Positions 41,601-62,150 of a DNA stretch of 64,000 bases are shown piece by piece. The stretch spans positions 3,782,501-3,846,500 of the forward strand of contig NC_134035.1 of NCBI RefSeq assembly GCF_964204645.1. The letters are read 5' to 3'. Below the pieces are notes generated by a model. That model worked only from the letters and a program-made list of their open reading frames with translations, had not been told where the DNA came from and did no database searches. The position numbers and the translations under genes are program-made. Within the stretch, counting starts at the first letter, position 1; every line of letters starts with the position of its first letter. This stretch comes from Tubulanus polymorphus. Its lineage: Eukaryota > Nemertea > Palaeonemertea > Tubulaniformes > Tubulanidae.

Positions 41601-41992
41601 CAAATTCTATGTAACAAGGTTCCGCTGTATCAATTATAACAAACCGATTTTCTGGTCTCCTGAAGTTCGTTGTAACGAGGTTCCGCTGTATCAGTTATAA
41701 CGAACAGATTTTTTGGTCTCCTGAAGTTCGTTGTAACGAGGTTCCGCTGTATCAGTTATAACGAACAGATTTTCTGGTCTCCTGAAGTTCGTTGTAACGA
41801 GGTTCCGCTGTATCAGTTATAACGAACAGATTTTTTGGTCTCCTGAAGTTCGTTGTAACGAGGTTCCGCTGTATCAGTTATAACAAACCGATTTTCTGGT
41901 CTCCTGAAGTTCGTTGTAACGAGGTTCCGCTGTATCAGTTATAACGAACAGATTTTCTGGTCTCCTGAAGTTCGTTGTAACGAGGTTGCACC
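41600..41992. repeat. 62-bp tandem repeat, about 6 nearly identical copies
   Basis: GTTCCGCTGTATCAGTTATA recurs every 62 bp from 41,619. The unit also has GAACAGATTTTCTGGTCTCC and TGAAGTTCGTTGTAACGAGG. Copies differ at only a few positions (CAAACCG against CGAACAG; TTTTTT against TTTTCT) in an alternating pattern, indicating recent expansion. Confidence 0.95.
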
Positions 41993-42000
41993 GAAGTCTA

Positions 42001-42031
42001 CGAGCAATCATCGTTGAGATGATTGCTCCTA
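42001..42031. repeat. short perfect hairpin
   Basis: GAGCAATCATC and GATGATTGCTC flank GTTGA directly at the end of the 62-bp array. Confidence 0.7.
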
Positions 42032-42479
42032 GCTGTAGTCAATGCCAGGAAAGATGATCTTCAATCGATTTCAAGACCCGTCCTTATTGGATCGGTTTTA
42101 CATCTACGATGGTCTAATGGTCTAAGATTACGCCTTTAGTCTAAGCATCGACTGCAAAACTGGCGCTTGGGTTTTATAGTTAAAACTGGTCTATAAAAAC
42201 GGCCTCCAGTATAGTATTAATAGACCAGACCCGAATCTTAAAAGCGAGCTCTCGTTACTTGGAGAGCTGCCTGGTGATTCGGGGCCTACAACGATTTGTT
42301 TTTGATCATGTCACAAAGTTTGCGTGCCCGGTTCCTTCGTGAAAAGAGGTGCCGAGTCGCGATAGAATATTTTATGAATATTAATAAATTATTTCAAGTA
42401 ATTTTTCATTCGTTGTTGATGATTATTTTTCCAGAATTGAGGAGGACATAATAAAAAAGGAGAATCAGTATTTATTAAT

Positions 42480-42690
42480 TTTTTCTCTGAGTAAAGTCGA
42501 GGAATTTGAATGTGTGGTTCCTGCTGGTGATGAGTGGTGCAAGGAACCTCTTGCTAAGTAACAGCCCCCACTGAGGATATCTTATAATCTAGTCAAGTAA
42601 TTTGAATCATGGTGACGACTGGCACAAGGAACTTCTTGAGAAGAAATAGCCCCCACTGAGGATATTTTATAGTTTAATGAGGGAAATATA
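42480..42690. repeat. diverged direct duplication of about 105 bp
   Basis: Two copies share GTGCAAGGAACCTCTTG / GCACAAGGAACTTCTTG and AGCCCCCACTGAGGATAT. Confidence 0.8.
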
Positions 42691-42844
42691 TCAGGGAATT
42701 TGGAATTCGTTCCCTGATTTGTAAGAACCCTGAGAGGACAAAACTGAGCCCGAAGAAGATCTGAGATTTTTAGGTGACCAGTACCGAATAAGGAGGAGAC
42801 GACCGTGTTAAAGATCTAAAGAAAATCCGATCGCTATGACGCAG

Positions 42845-43225
42845 TTAGCAGAGCTGGCAACTGTTCCTGATTTTCAGTACTGTCAAGATTTTGAGAAATA
42901 TTGATTTGATTTGTTTGATCCGTTAAACCTGACGCACACGGCTTGAGTCTTAAGTTTCATTAGAACAGAAAACACGTTTCGCTGCTCACAAACGTTGAAA
43001 TGATCAACGCACACGGCATAACAAAGCACATCGAACATGTTCTTCGGGGAAAAAACGTTACTTCGATGGCATATGCGTTGGGCTTTGTAAAATTTGAAAG
43101 ATGTTAATGCGAGGGTCTTGTCCCCTTGATTACTGATTCATTTGATATTTCAAAGAAAATGTTCCTTAAAATCATGAAATTCAACTTGTTACTGATAGCA
43201 CCGAAAAGAGGTTGGCAGCCCTGCA
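42845..43225. mobile_element. relative of the GGCTGCCAAC MITE with internal insertion
   Basis: Left end AGCTGGCAACTGTTCCTGAT; right end GAGGTTGGCAGCCCTGCAG. The ends match the 21,953 and 59,526 elements, but about 250 bp of unrelated AACGCACACGGC-containing sequence lies in the middle. Confidence 0.6.
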
Positions 43226-43861
43226 GAAGATGATAAGAAGAGATATGTGGTTGAGTAAAGGAACGTTTCCCGGGTTCTGGTCAATGGGTGGTGAGAAACC
43301 GAGGTGTCTCACAGATCGTCATCAGAAACGTCTAGAAAATGAGTAAAATCCAATAAGAAGTCAAGGTGTCGACCATTCTTGAGTCCAATCGTGGTTTGGT
43401 TTTAGTGTCCAATATGTAGCGAATTTAAAGGAGCGCGGTTGAATATATCTATCATGGCCGCCTTAGATCGATTTGCAGAACTCTTTCCGTTATTGAGAAC
43501 CATTACGTTAAAGAGAACGAGCTTTTAGAACGACACCTACCAATAATGCGCTATATCACTTCAAGATTCCGCGTCACGATTATCCGTAATAAATCAAATG
43601 TTCTCTCTAAATGTTCCCACTTACGCGGACACTTTTTATTAATTAAAAATCAGAATCGATTTCTTATCGAATATTCTCCACGAAAAATAGACGTTTCGTT
43701 CGATAATCGTGTAAGCGAAATGACACTCGACAAGCACTTTTTCATGTCCTGCCTATCGAATCGGTCATTTTCAGTGGTTGAAGTGCTATTTTAGATGCAC
43801 GTGAAGTTTTCTGTCTGTATCTATATATAATGAATGGTTGGTGAATGGATTGCATTTTTTC
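43226..43861. other. spacer and promoter side of the astacin gene
   Basis: The frame at 43,546-43,794 has no recognisable similarity. A TATA-like CTATATATAA at about 43,821 lies some 35-40 bp before the astacin start codon and could give a very short 5' UTR. Confidence 0.35.
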
Positions 43862-47827
<3,966 letters not shown>

Positions 47828-48002
47828 ATTCTGAGATACTCAGGGCGAGGGGATACAATAGACAAACATTATGATATTTTTCATATACTAAAAAAGTTGC
47901 CGAATCATGGAGGCCCTACGCAGCCTACTAAACATATAGGTAAATTGCATGAAGTTTTGCAAAGATATTACAAAAGTTTCACTTGTCTATTACTGTTGGA
48001 AT

Positions 48003-48008
48003 AATAAA
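48003..48008 (+). terminator. polyadenylation signal of the astacin gene
   Basis: AATAAA about 175 nt after the stop codon, the first canonical signal downstream. Confidence 0.6.
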
Positions 48009-48858
48009 GAGAGAAAACTACAGTAAAGATGTTTGTTTTTTTTATTTTTCCGTCTTTCATGGCGAATAGGACAGATCTTCCGCTCCTCTTCTAAAGTTCG
48101 GGCATCGGGCAAGGTTTGAGACTTTGGTGGCATTACAGTTCACAGAAAGTCGGCTAGAGGTGCTCGGAAAATCTAGAATTATGATAGACCTTTCTTGATG
48201 CATTTTATTCATGAATTTAGAATATATTCAAAATCAGTTAAACAGGGGCAACTCTAACGTCACTGAGGAACGACTGTAAGACGATGGCATTTTACACACG
48301 ATCAGCTTATTTTGATTAGATTTTTAATCCGTCGTATTCCAGAAATTCTCATTCTAGTTTCTGGCTAGAATAAATAAACAAATAGATTGAATATAGAAAA
48401 TGAGGAATACGCTTTTTGAAGTCACGGTAAAAATCTATGGAACATATAGTAATATTCAAATTATACAAATTAAAGTTTCAATAACGGATTAAATTATTTG
48501 AACACATTGCTGGGCAACGATGAGTAATCCGAGGGCACCTGAAACGCAAAATCCATTGCAGCTGATCTAGATGGGATAAAACTTCATAAAAGAGAAAACG
48601 CCCGAAACGAAATGCAGCCCTCGACCACAGACGACGAAAGTCGGCCCGCCTCGGCAGCAGCGACGACTGCTGGAGCGGCTGGAAAATGGAAGGGAATGAA
48701 AAGCGGAGCAACTTTTCAATCAGTAAGTTTAACGACCTGCTGATAGGCCTACTCGACCAAAAGATAGCGCAAATCGGGATCCTTTCGAGATATCAGGGTA
48801 GGATTTTGGTAATATCTATACTTTTCTATCTATCGTATAGCAAGTGAAAAAGGTTATC
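48009..48858. other. spacer between astacin and CatSper genes
   Basis: No exon is supported. It must contain the CatSper promoter and any 5' UTR; GGCGAATAGG occurs both at 48,061 and at the CatSper start (48,861), probably by chance. Confidence 0.4.
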
Positions 48859-51800
48859 ATGGCGAATAGGTTTTTAACTAAGAAACCAGCAACCGAAGAG
48901 CCGGAGGAAGAGTATGATAAAATCTAGTTCTACCCGATTTCAACGAAAATGTGACTATAATATGCTGCTTACATTGTTTTTTTTTGCATTTGTCTTTTTT
49001 AAGTCCTGATGAATCTGACTCGAATAGAAAATTCCTGTTCGACGCTGCAGCTGTAAGTATTCGATTGGGGTCGAAGAGAAACGGGTAAGACTGGACGGTC
49101 ACTCTACTGTATATAGAATCTGTGCCGGTTTTTTCCTTTGTCAGTTGAAAAAAGGAAAATTAGGAGATCTGTTCACCGAAGAGGAGCCGCCGGAGGAAGA
49201 CTTCAATGAGATCGTCCACTGGGACGACGAACGCGTTGAGAATTACATATCGACAGAGCTGGTCGGCAGTTTCATCGAAAGTCTACCGTTTCGTATGTTC
49301 ATTTTCGGGGTCATTATCGTCAATTCGGTTTTGATCGCTATTCAAACTAACGAGGAATGGGTAAGCTCGTCACATTTCTATAGTATCTTACAGACCCAGT
49401 AAAACTTTTACATCCCTTTGCTATAACGCACTTTTCATTATTCTGATTAAGGCTACGTTCAACCAACCTTTTTTACTGACTATACAGCAACTGGTATCAT
49501 AATATGAATCCCAATTCCATAATTCCGATTACATATTTCAGTTGGCTCAGAATTCGTTGATGTTTTCGATATTGGAACAGATCGTCTTGACGATCTACTG
49601 CTGCGAGATACTGCTGAAATGGTATTATGGATTCTGGATTTTCTGGAGGTCCGGCTGGAACATTCTCGACTTCGTCATCATCTTAGCTTTGGTTCTGGGC
49701 CCCAGTAAGTGCGAACATCAATCCCTAATTCGTCGTTAAATCTTGTCGATGTAACCATATATATTTCATGAAATATCTTTTAGCTCTGACGTTCCTGGGC
49801 AGTAGTAGAATTCTGAGGATTCTGCGTGTTTTGAGGGCATTTCGTAGTTTGAAGAGGTATGTATAGCACTTTTTAGGGAGAACGTCTACCAAATTCTGAA
49901 TCGCCTTGGAATAATCCGATCTTTCTTGAATTCTAGCATAAGTGCACTCGCAGGGCTTTCCATGGTCGTTCAGACTATACTTCAATCAATCCCAGGTCAG
50001 ATTTTTCATAAGAAAAGTACGATGTCCCCAGGACGCTTTCAAACATTTTCATAACATTTCCTTTCATTGATTATGATATCATCCACAGATATGATCTATA
50101 TTGGATTGCTGTTGACGATTATTCTGTTGGTTTTTGCCGTGGCTGGAGTGATTCTATTCGGCAAAGAGATACCAGAAAACTTTGGAACATTACTAACAGG
50201 TAAGGATGGCTGCATCGCAAATCTAGTGTAATTCATATTTACTTTCATATTTATATACATGCCAGAAACTAAGAAAACCAACTATAAACAAATAACACCA
50301 TCTCCAAGGCCGAATCCAATCCGCCGAAGATTCGCCGAAGAAAACTTTGCTCATCTATTTAGAGTGGCCTTTGGTGAAAATGGGTTACGGAAGTTGAACC
50401 GTGGACCCACGACGACGTGACGACGTCCACATGATTCTGGAATCTGCAATGTCATGTTTTCAATTCATATTTCAGCGTTGTTTTCGTTGTTCATTTGCGT
50501 GACTCAAGACGGTTGGATTGGAATCTACAATTCAGTTAAGGTTAGTTGGCTAAGCTGGGCAGGGACTACTACAACGGACACTTTCAGCAACAACGTCGTC
50601 AATGCGGTCATACTGTCTTAGATACCCATGTAGTCAAACATCTGATTAACTTCATATCTGAGATGTTCCCTGTTCTATTTAATCCAGGCATCAGATGAGG
50701 CCGGTATACAGATTACCGGGGCTATCTACTTCTCATTGGTCATCATGATCGGAGCGTTCGTATTCGCTAACTTGATCGTGGCCGTGGTCGTAACGAACCT
50801 GGTAAGTCCACTGATTACTCCAACGTCTGTAGTCTCCGCGTCATAGTATTGACAATATGCAAGTTTCTTTCTAGGAACTAGCCATGAAAGAAATGCGAGC
50901 TGAACAGCGAGCTCGCCAGGATCTACTCGCCACTAATACCAAAGAGCCAACCAATCAAGAACAACAAGACAAAGATCCCGATGCAGTCGGTGCGTACCTT
51001 AACGATGATATTCACAAGTAATTTTTCATACACGTAAAAACTTGTTGATATCAAAAAAGGATGGAATGATAGTAATAAGTGGTAATAAGCCAGATTTCTA
51101 CAGCCTAGGTTGTTGAATTTGTACTACAGATGCTGCCCTTCTGGATGATGTGCCATTAGTTGGAATCGAGGAAGTTTTAAAGGACATTTCGGTCAATTTC
51201 TCATTGCAAAATCCTCTGCAAAAACCGGTAATCTTCTCAGTTTCATGTATATAATGGTAATCCTGCCCCTCAGAATCCCTTGGGCATGATAGGAAACTTG
51301 CAATCAGAGAATGGTGCATTTTAAAACCAAATTATAAGACCAGTTAAACCACCTGACTGGTCGCCAGCCTAACGGATATCCAGCTTGAACAGACAAACCT
51401 GCAGGCTCCGTACATCACCAAGAGTCGGTGGTCTAGTGCTATAAGTACGAAGGCTTTGAGGCTTTGGAAAATATCCTGGCTATAACGGATCTGAAATTCA
51501 ATGAAATTGTTTAGTGAAGACGATAGTTACAACAGAAAAAGGGATTCACTTACTGACTCTTATTTTTACACGGGCAGGATCTCCGCCATTTGACGATGGA
51601 AAAAGCTCAACACTATTTTCTCATCCTGAGCGTCATACAAGAAAACTTGGCAGAATACAAGAAAATCCGAGCTGATTTCGATATGGTATTTACGTCACGT
51701 ATTCAGATACGTGCACAGCGCTTAGGGAGTGAACAGTTCTCATGAATTAACAACACTTTCTTTTCATTCATTCGCCATAAATTCTATGGAACTTTATCGG

Positions 51801-52812
51801 CAGATTTTCGAGTTGATTCGAGACATGAATCTGAATCTGGAAGAAGCTGAAGACGCTGAAGAGGAAGTGATGGAAAGTACGACTCATTTGATCCGCAAAT
51901 TCTCGGGAATGCTGACCGTGAGTATCATCGCAGTGGCCGAGTGGTTTAAGCCGTCTGTCACTGGTCTCATCATCAATCCAGGGTTTATGGGCCCAAACCC
52001 TGGTGGCGACAGAGTTTCTTTACCCATTGGGAAAGGGAAACATCGAACCCGCTTATAATGCCCTGCGTGGCGCTTAGCGGGTTGAGGGTGTTAAAAAAAG
52101 TATCATTGATATCTTATACGCGTTAAAACCCACGATAATGGTCATATTCTAGCGTGTTCATTTTTCATATATAGACGAAAGGGGACATTCTGTCAAACTT
52201 GATCAAGATGGAAAAAGAGCAACTTGTATCATCGCATAACGCTAGGAATATCCACGAAATCATCAGACCGATGAGAAATCAGGTAAGATACAATAACTAC
52301 CGGTATACTATATTGCAGGGCTGAGAAAGTTAAGTGCTTTCTAAGCAAGTTGGAACATTTCATTGAACATGGAAGATAATACATGTAAATATTCTTCAAT
52401 TACTACATGAAGCACCAAACCAGATATTTCTCAGGACAAAATACTGAAAACATCAGCTCTGAGCATTAGTTCAACCTATAAGCCCTTTTATTACGTAAAA
52501 CATAGACGGAAACTGTTTGATGTTGAAACCGCGTGATCTAGCAATCTCAACAAATTTCCCTGACTTATCCTTAGCTCTTTTACGAAATCCCCAGACTTTT
52601 TTAAAGATAATCGAATTCCCCTATTTTCAGGTAAGTGGCCACCCTGAATTAGTAGTATTCCTTTCAAGTTAGATGGGGTAGAGATAAATCGCGATTTTTG
52701 GTCGTTACAGGTCGCCAAACTTCAGGCGTTTACGCGCCGAGCTTCGAGGAAGAGCGTAGATGTAGGTTCGATGTCAGTCGACCCTAAATCGCGTAAAGAC
52801 AGTCATCGGTAA
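48859..52812 (+). CDS. CATSPER4: CatSper-family sperm cation channel subunit, most like CatSper4
   Basis: Fifteen coding exons: 48859-48911, 49004-49052, 49145-49360, 49542-49704, 49784-49856, 49937-49995, 50089-50199, 50476-50540, 50688-50801, 50875-50989, 51130-51227, 51578-51685, 51804-51917, 52175-52282, 52711-52812. They sum to 1,548 nt (515 aa) with all junctions in frame. It is a single six-transmembrane voltage-gated repeat: S1 about 85-100, S2 about 112-128, S3 about 145-160. S4 has charges every third residue (R169, R172, R175, R178, R181, K184), S5 is about 207-226 and S6 about 274-297. The pore loop reads CVTQDGW with the T-x-D-x-W filter of CatSper subunits (T251, D253, W255). 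An acidic N-terminus and a long charged, probably coiled-coil C-terminus (302-515) flank the channel. CatSper pores are heterotetramers of CatSper1-4 in the sperm flagellum carrying alkalinisation-activated Ca2+ current. CatSper4 is chosen over CatSper3 from the filter and S6; subtype certainty is moderate. Confidence 0.88.
51930..52085 (+). mobile_element. tRNA-like SINE fragment in a CatSper intron
   Basis: GCAGTGGCCGAGTGGTTTAA resembles the 5' half of a Ser/Leu tRNA (A-box). No matching B-box is seen on the same strand; an inverted GGGTTCGATG lies at about 52,040 on the minus strand. GGGTTTATGGGCCCAAACCC forms a palindrome in between. Confidence 0.4.
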
Positions 52813-52911
52813 TTCAGGAGCGAGGAGAACGTAGAACTGGAACTCGTTGCACAGAGAAGTTGTCTTGTCGTTTTGAACTGAATACACGTTTGTTAATCGT
52901 AAAACTTCATC

Positions 52912-52917
52912 AATAAA
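52912..52917 (+). terminator. polyadenylation signal of the CatSper gene
   Basis: AATAAA 100 nt after the stop codon. Confidence 0.65.
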
Positions 52918-55763
52918 CGTTGATATTTTCATGTTTCGTTTCAAATACAACTCGACCACAGGGAGGGGTGAAGTTTACGACATCTTCCCTAAGTTCGTTA
53001 GTAAGCAAGCACAGTAAGCAACCAGGGGCCAGCTGCTTAAAAGTTTGTTAAAGATAACCCGCGGATAAATACCATAGTAGTAACAATAAACTTTTAATCA
53101 TCACTATGTCAACTATCCACCGGTTAACTCTAACTACCAACTTATGAACAACCGCAACCCCCGATAAGCTAACCATGCTTTCATGAATTCGACCGATGCA
53201 ACTCACTAATGTACTAAAACACTGTTGTACAAAGTTAAGGATTTTTATTTAAAAAATTAAAATTGGTGGGAACATTATCATCATCATCATCATCATTATT
53301 AGAATCATCACGAGCGTATATTAGTTATTGATAATTTTCATTTTTTGTAATCAATATATGGCAGATGATTTAAGCTATTTAAAAAAACGCTGTCAGTAAC
53401 GTTCGCAAAAACACGTACATAATACAATGTGACCCGACTTTTTTAAGAATTCGGATTATCATCGCTAAACCCCTGTTTACACTGTAGCCTAAACCCTACA
53501 CATTATCTAACTCGATTCTCATTACACAATGCAATCTCATACATAATTCGCAAAGCGAAAAAAAAAAAAAACAACGCGATCCGGTTCGACAACCGCGAGT
53601 TTAATTTCGATTCTACCGAGTTTACGCAATTGAAAATGAACTGATTTCAACTCCTTAGAATAAAATTAAACTCGCGACTGTCAAAGCGGATCCTAATCTT
53701 CATTCAGACCCGATTTCCAATTATCCAACTGTACACAAAGTTGAACTCCTACAAACATGCTCTAATTAGCGATATTCGAATGATTTCATCATGAAGTCAT
53801 TCACGACGATGAATTGGAAAAATATATCAACGTTGGATCGTCGAATAATCATAACACATGCAATTGGGTTTTATTCATATTCAACAACGACCAACGCGTT
53901 TCAATGCCAGCTTATAATCAATTTATGGAATCTCTCTCCTTCACGACACTTTTTGCCAGTCAAAAACAAAAATGAAAGTTTCTACGAATTCTAGATTTGT
54001 TTAGAATGAATAACGGATTCTGCAGTTCCACGGTCGCGAGTTAGATTCCTCTTCAACGATGAATATCAACTTTGATTTCGGTATTGCGTTTACTCGCCAC
54101 TGCAGAACTGCAGATATTCAAGTCATTTCCAAAAGCAGAATAACATTTTGTCCACGGCCTTTTACAGACATGACTACTATTTGAGAGCAGTTACTACCCT
54201 TTCAGAATTACTCCAAAGATTTACAAAATACTCTCAAAATCAGAACGGTTTCTAGCAATTGAGACTACTATTTCAGAAGTCAAATTCAGGTGAAAACTAC
54301 TAAGAGGGTAGAAGATACCAAGGTAGTCAAGTCTGCCTAATCCGGTATCCCAAAATTCATCAAATCGAGATAATTCCAATTCTTTGAATCTAAAAATCAT
54401 TCTGACTTTTTTAAAGAAATAAACACGATCTTCCCGGTTAAAGAAGGACGAGGGAGATGCTATTAATGCCCTCACTTGAACGTAAGAGGAGTGAACTGAA
54501 AAGTATTTCGAAATTGCTCCTTGAAGGAACAACGATGCTGCCATGAATCAGTCTACCGTCCTATACAGCCTACTACCTATACATATGAGACATTCTATAA
54601 ATAAACGCTATAATATTCGCTAATCAGTCGTTATTCTTTGATGAGAAAATCGTTTGTTGTTGAAATTAATCTCAATTACTGGCGCGTCAGAATTTCATTA
54701 GTGACCAAATGCTTTTTTCTTTTATTTCGACGAACGAAAATCAATCTCACGTAAAAAATGAATGAACGGCACGAGACGCGTCTACGCGATGACGAGAATC
54801 CAGGTTTTTAGAGTCGACAGAGTTTAATTCCGGGGTTTGCATGACCCCACCTGCTTACTAACCCCCAAAAAAGGTAGCATTTTTCATCCACTCACAGACT
54901 CAGACTTACCCCAATCACTGCCAAGAAATGAATTAGATCTTACACTTCTACAGTAAAAGGCTACGTGAGGGTTAAATTTGGTTTTGTATCTAGTTCCACA
55001 GTTGTTGTTTTGAATTCTTTCGTTCGGTAGAAATGAAATATGGAGATCATTTGGGACCAGTTTATCTGGATTAATCATTGAATTTTACATACATTTATGT
55101 ATAGCTGGACCAGATTAAAATCCAGATTACAAAGATCTACATTAAAGGGGTTCGGCTGTATGATAAAAACATCATTAGCCTTTAAAGCGATTCATTGCCA
55201 ATGTAGTTAACCCCCTGATTAGATTTTTAACTGCTTTGTACAGCCGGATCTTAGAGGATAGGGAACTCTCTCTCTCTATCAATAGGTTTGCACAGCAGCT
55301 TTACCTTTACCTGATTAGCAGTACTTAACCCTTTCCTGTCCTTGTACAGTGTATCGCCTTTTCCAGTAAACACATTTTTGCAGAAAATGAGGTGCTAGCT
55401 TCTATATACTACCTACAATTGACGGTAGGTAGTATTTTGGTTTAAGATTACGATTTTATCAATGTTTGATAATTTAATAAAGAAAAGGGGCCAACAACAA
55501 ATCACCATGACAGGGTTAAGCACTAGACAACTCTAAAACCCGAGATTAAAGACAATCGCGTAGACGTGGCTAAAACGTGCTAATATATATACGTATATAA
55601 CCGGTATACACGGGTAAAATTAACATTTTCAAACATGTCGTAACGTAACAAGGTACGAAAAAACAAACCTTCGTCGTATGTTATATATAAATATATAAAA
55701 AGCCATAGATTTTTAAGTCTGAAAATCGTTTATCTTCGCGTGAAAATACAAATAAAAAAGAAA

Positions 55764-55794
<31 letters not shown>

Positions 55795-57173
55795 TTAACA
55801 TTTTATTTACTTTCAAAAGATGATAAAAAACCAACTGCAAATAAAGTATTTTTTACCGTAATCTCGAAAAATGGACAAATAAGGATGTCACGTCAGTTTC
55901 TTTAGAAAAAAATTCGAGAAAAAAAATTGTAATTCGCTCTTTTTTTGACGACTGATTTAAAAACAACCTTTGTTTCTGTAACTACAAACAACTAAATAAA
56001 TCGAGGAGGCTAAATAGAAAATTTTACACAAGTATTCGCTATTTTTACAGCGCGCGCGAGAGAGAGAGAGACATTTCGTTCTCATTCGATACACAGCAGA
56101 ACTCGCTTAATTCGGATCATTTCCAACCGACGGAATTACGAGAAATCCGCATTTAACCCTTTCAGCGGATCTACACCGCAATACGATGTATTAATCAACG
56201 ATGGACTTTTCCAGTACACAGCGCCACGGTGTATTTATGTGATTTACTTTTATCTCCAATGAAAGATGGAAGCACCTATCAAACAGTGAAATATTAGTAA
56301 CCAATGATACACCGCACTGCGGTGAAGACGCGCCATAGCAGTATACCTGTTACACCATGCATTGGGGTGGATTTTTTCAAATTATCTCCAGCACTTTCGG
56401 ATATTAATTAGTCAGAACTGACAGGGTTAAACTCCTTGTTTTAGACGGTGTACATTTACATATAGATGGACCGTAAATATTAATACATCCACGTGGATCC
56501 AGAATCAGGTTAAAACTAATCCGAATTAAGTGGGTTTCGCTGCATATACATATATAACTATATATATATATATATATTTATTATCATCAATAATAATAAT
56601 GAGTCGTGAAAACAAATCGTTTTTTTTTAGTTTTGTTTTCGTTTTTGTACACATTGCACTCGTCCTCAAGAAGTAACGTGATTAATACTTTCAACAACGT
56701 TTTGTTTTTTGCGTTTCGTTTTCGACGAAGAATTCATTAGAGCGTTTTTCCCCAGTCTAAAGTATTTTTCCATTTTTCATCCGTAACGGATGAGAGAAAA
56801 TTCCACGAATTCCGCGAACTCGCGCGGCATTTCTAGTCGACGTTTTTGCATAAAGTCCGAGTACGCTATACGGGAACACAAAAGCGCGAACGGTTTTTCG
56901 CCGAACTGCCGGGTGGTTGCGCGGTGTAAGACAAGTTCTGTGCGTCTGCCTCGCGAAAAAACAACAATAAATTCCAGCGAGATTTATAGTCACGCGATGA
57001 TCGACGCGATTCGAGTGATGATATAAGGCAACTTTGTTGGATAATCCAGTCTGGCGGTGATATAAGAACCGGTGGTAAGAACAAGATGGAATAGAGGTTA
57101 TCGATATTTCTTTATATCCAAGCGCGCGTAGCGTTTCACAACCTAAAAATAAACGGGATAGTAATCCTAGCGT
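52918..57173. other. spacer and probable long 3' UTR of RBPJ
   Basis: No additional coding exon is supported. It holds simple repeats: (ATC)n at about 53,276-53,297, (ATA)n at about 55,765-55,795, GAGAGAGAG at about 56,050-56,070 and TATATA at about 56,545-56,578. It also holds a copy of the AATTGAAAATGAACT repeat (53,620-53,700) and a TACACCGC element (56,160-56,350). Plus-strand TTTATT (for example 56,577-56,582) gives candidate minus-strand polyadenylation signals for RBPJ, but which is used cannot be told. Confidence 0.4.
56160..56350. mobile_element. element with TACACCGC / GCGGTG ends
   Basis: GGATCTACACCGCAATACGA at the left and ATGATACACCGCACTGCGGT near the right, with AAAGATGGAAGCACCTATCA inside. 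Inverted relative of 35,630-35,820. Confidence 0.7.
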
Positions 57174-61622
<4,449 letters not shown>

Positions 61623-61941
61623 TTAAAATCATAAAACTCATCGATAACTTCTTCATTCAAGTTTTTGTCCTTCGCCAGTTAGAGGGACATTTTTGAAGCC
61701 TAATAATGTACATGACGTAGGGAAAAGCGAAACAAGAAATATGGAATCAGTTTGCCTTGCGTGGGTTGGGCTTTTTGTACACAAGATGGATAGAGAGAAA
61801 GGGATGGAGTGGGAGTATAGAAGGGGGAAGAAAGGGAGATGGAAGAAAGGATGGAGGTAGGCAGCATCTGTATCTGTATATACACGTTGACCTGGCATTA
61901 ATTGTCAAAGGTGGAGATAGGGTGAAAATGTCTATACAGAA

Positions 61942-62150
61942 TCCCACAATAATAACTACAAAAATAACATTAGGTCCGAAATGTTTTGAGCTAGTTGTTT
62001 ACTCAACGTTTGGACTTTATCCTAATAGTCATCTTGTGGAATACTACATTCCAGTATTCCAGAAGACGAATATCTTAGAATATCTCGGAATCTATCGATA
62101 ATCTATAGATTATCGTTATAACGCCGACATAGCGTTTTATCAATCGTTAA
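61942..62150. mobile_element. decayed copy of the 16,414 foldback
   Basis: Same order of segments as at 16,414: AATCCCACAATAATAAC, AGGTCCGAAATGTT, CAACGTTTGGACT, ATCCTAATAGTCATCTTG, loop, ATTCCAGAAGACGA, then ATTATCGTTATAACG and ATAGCGTTTTATCAATCGT. The right arm is strongly eroded. Confidence 0.7.

Noticed and set aside
39639-41992. CRISPR-like arrays of 24, 39 and 62 bp
   Set aside because: There are no unique spacers between repeats, and the window is animal nuclear DNA with introns; these are minisatellites.
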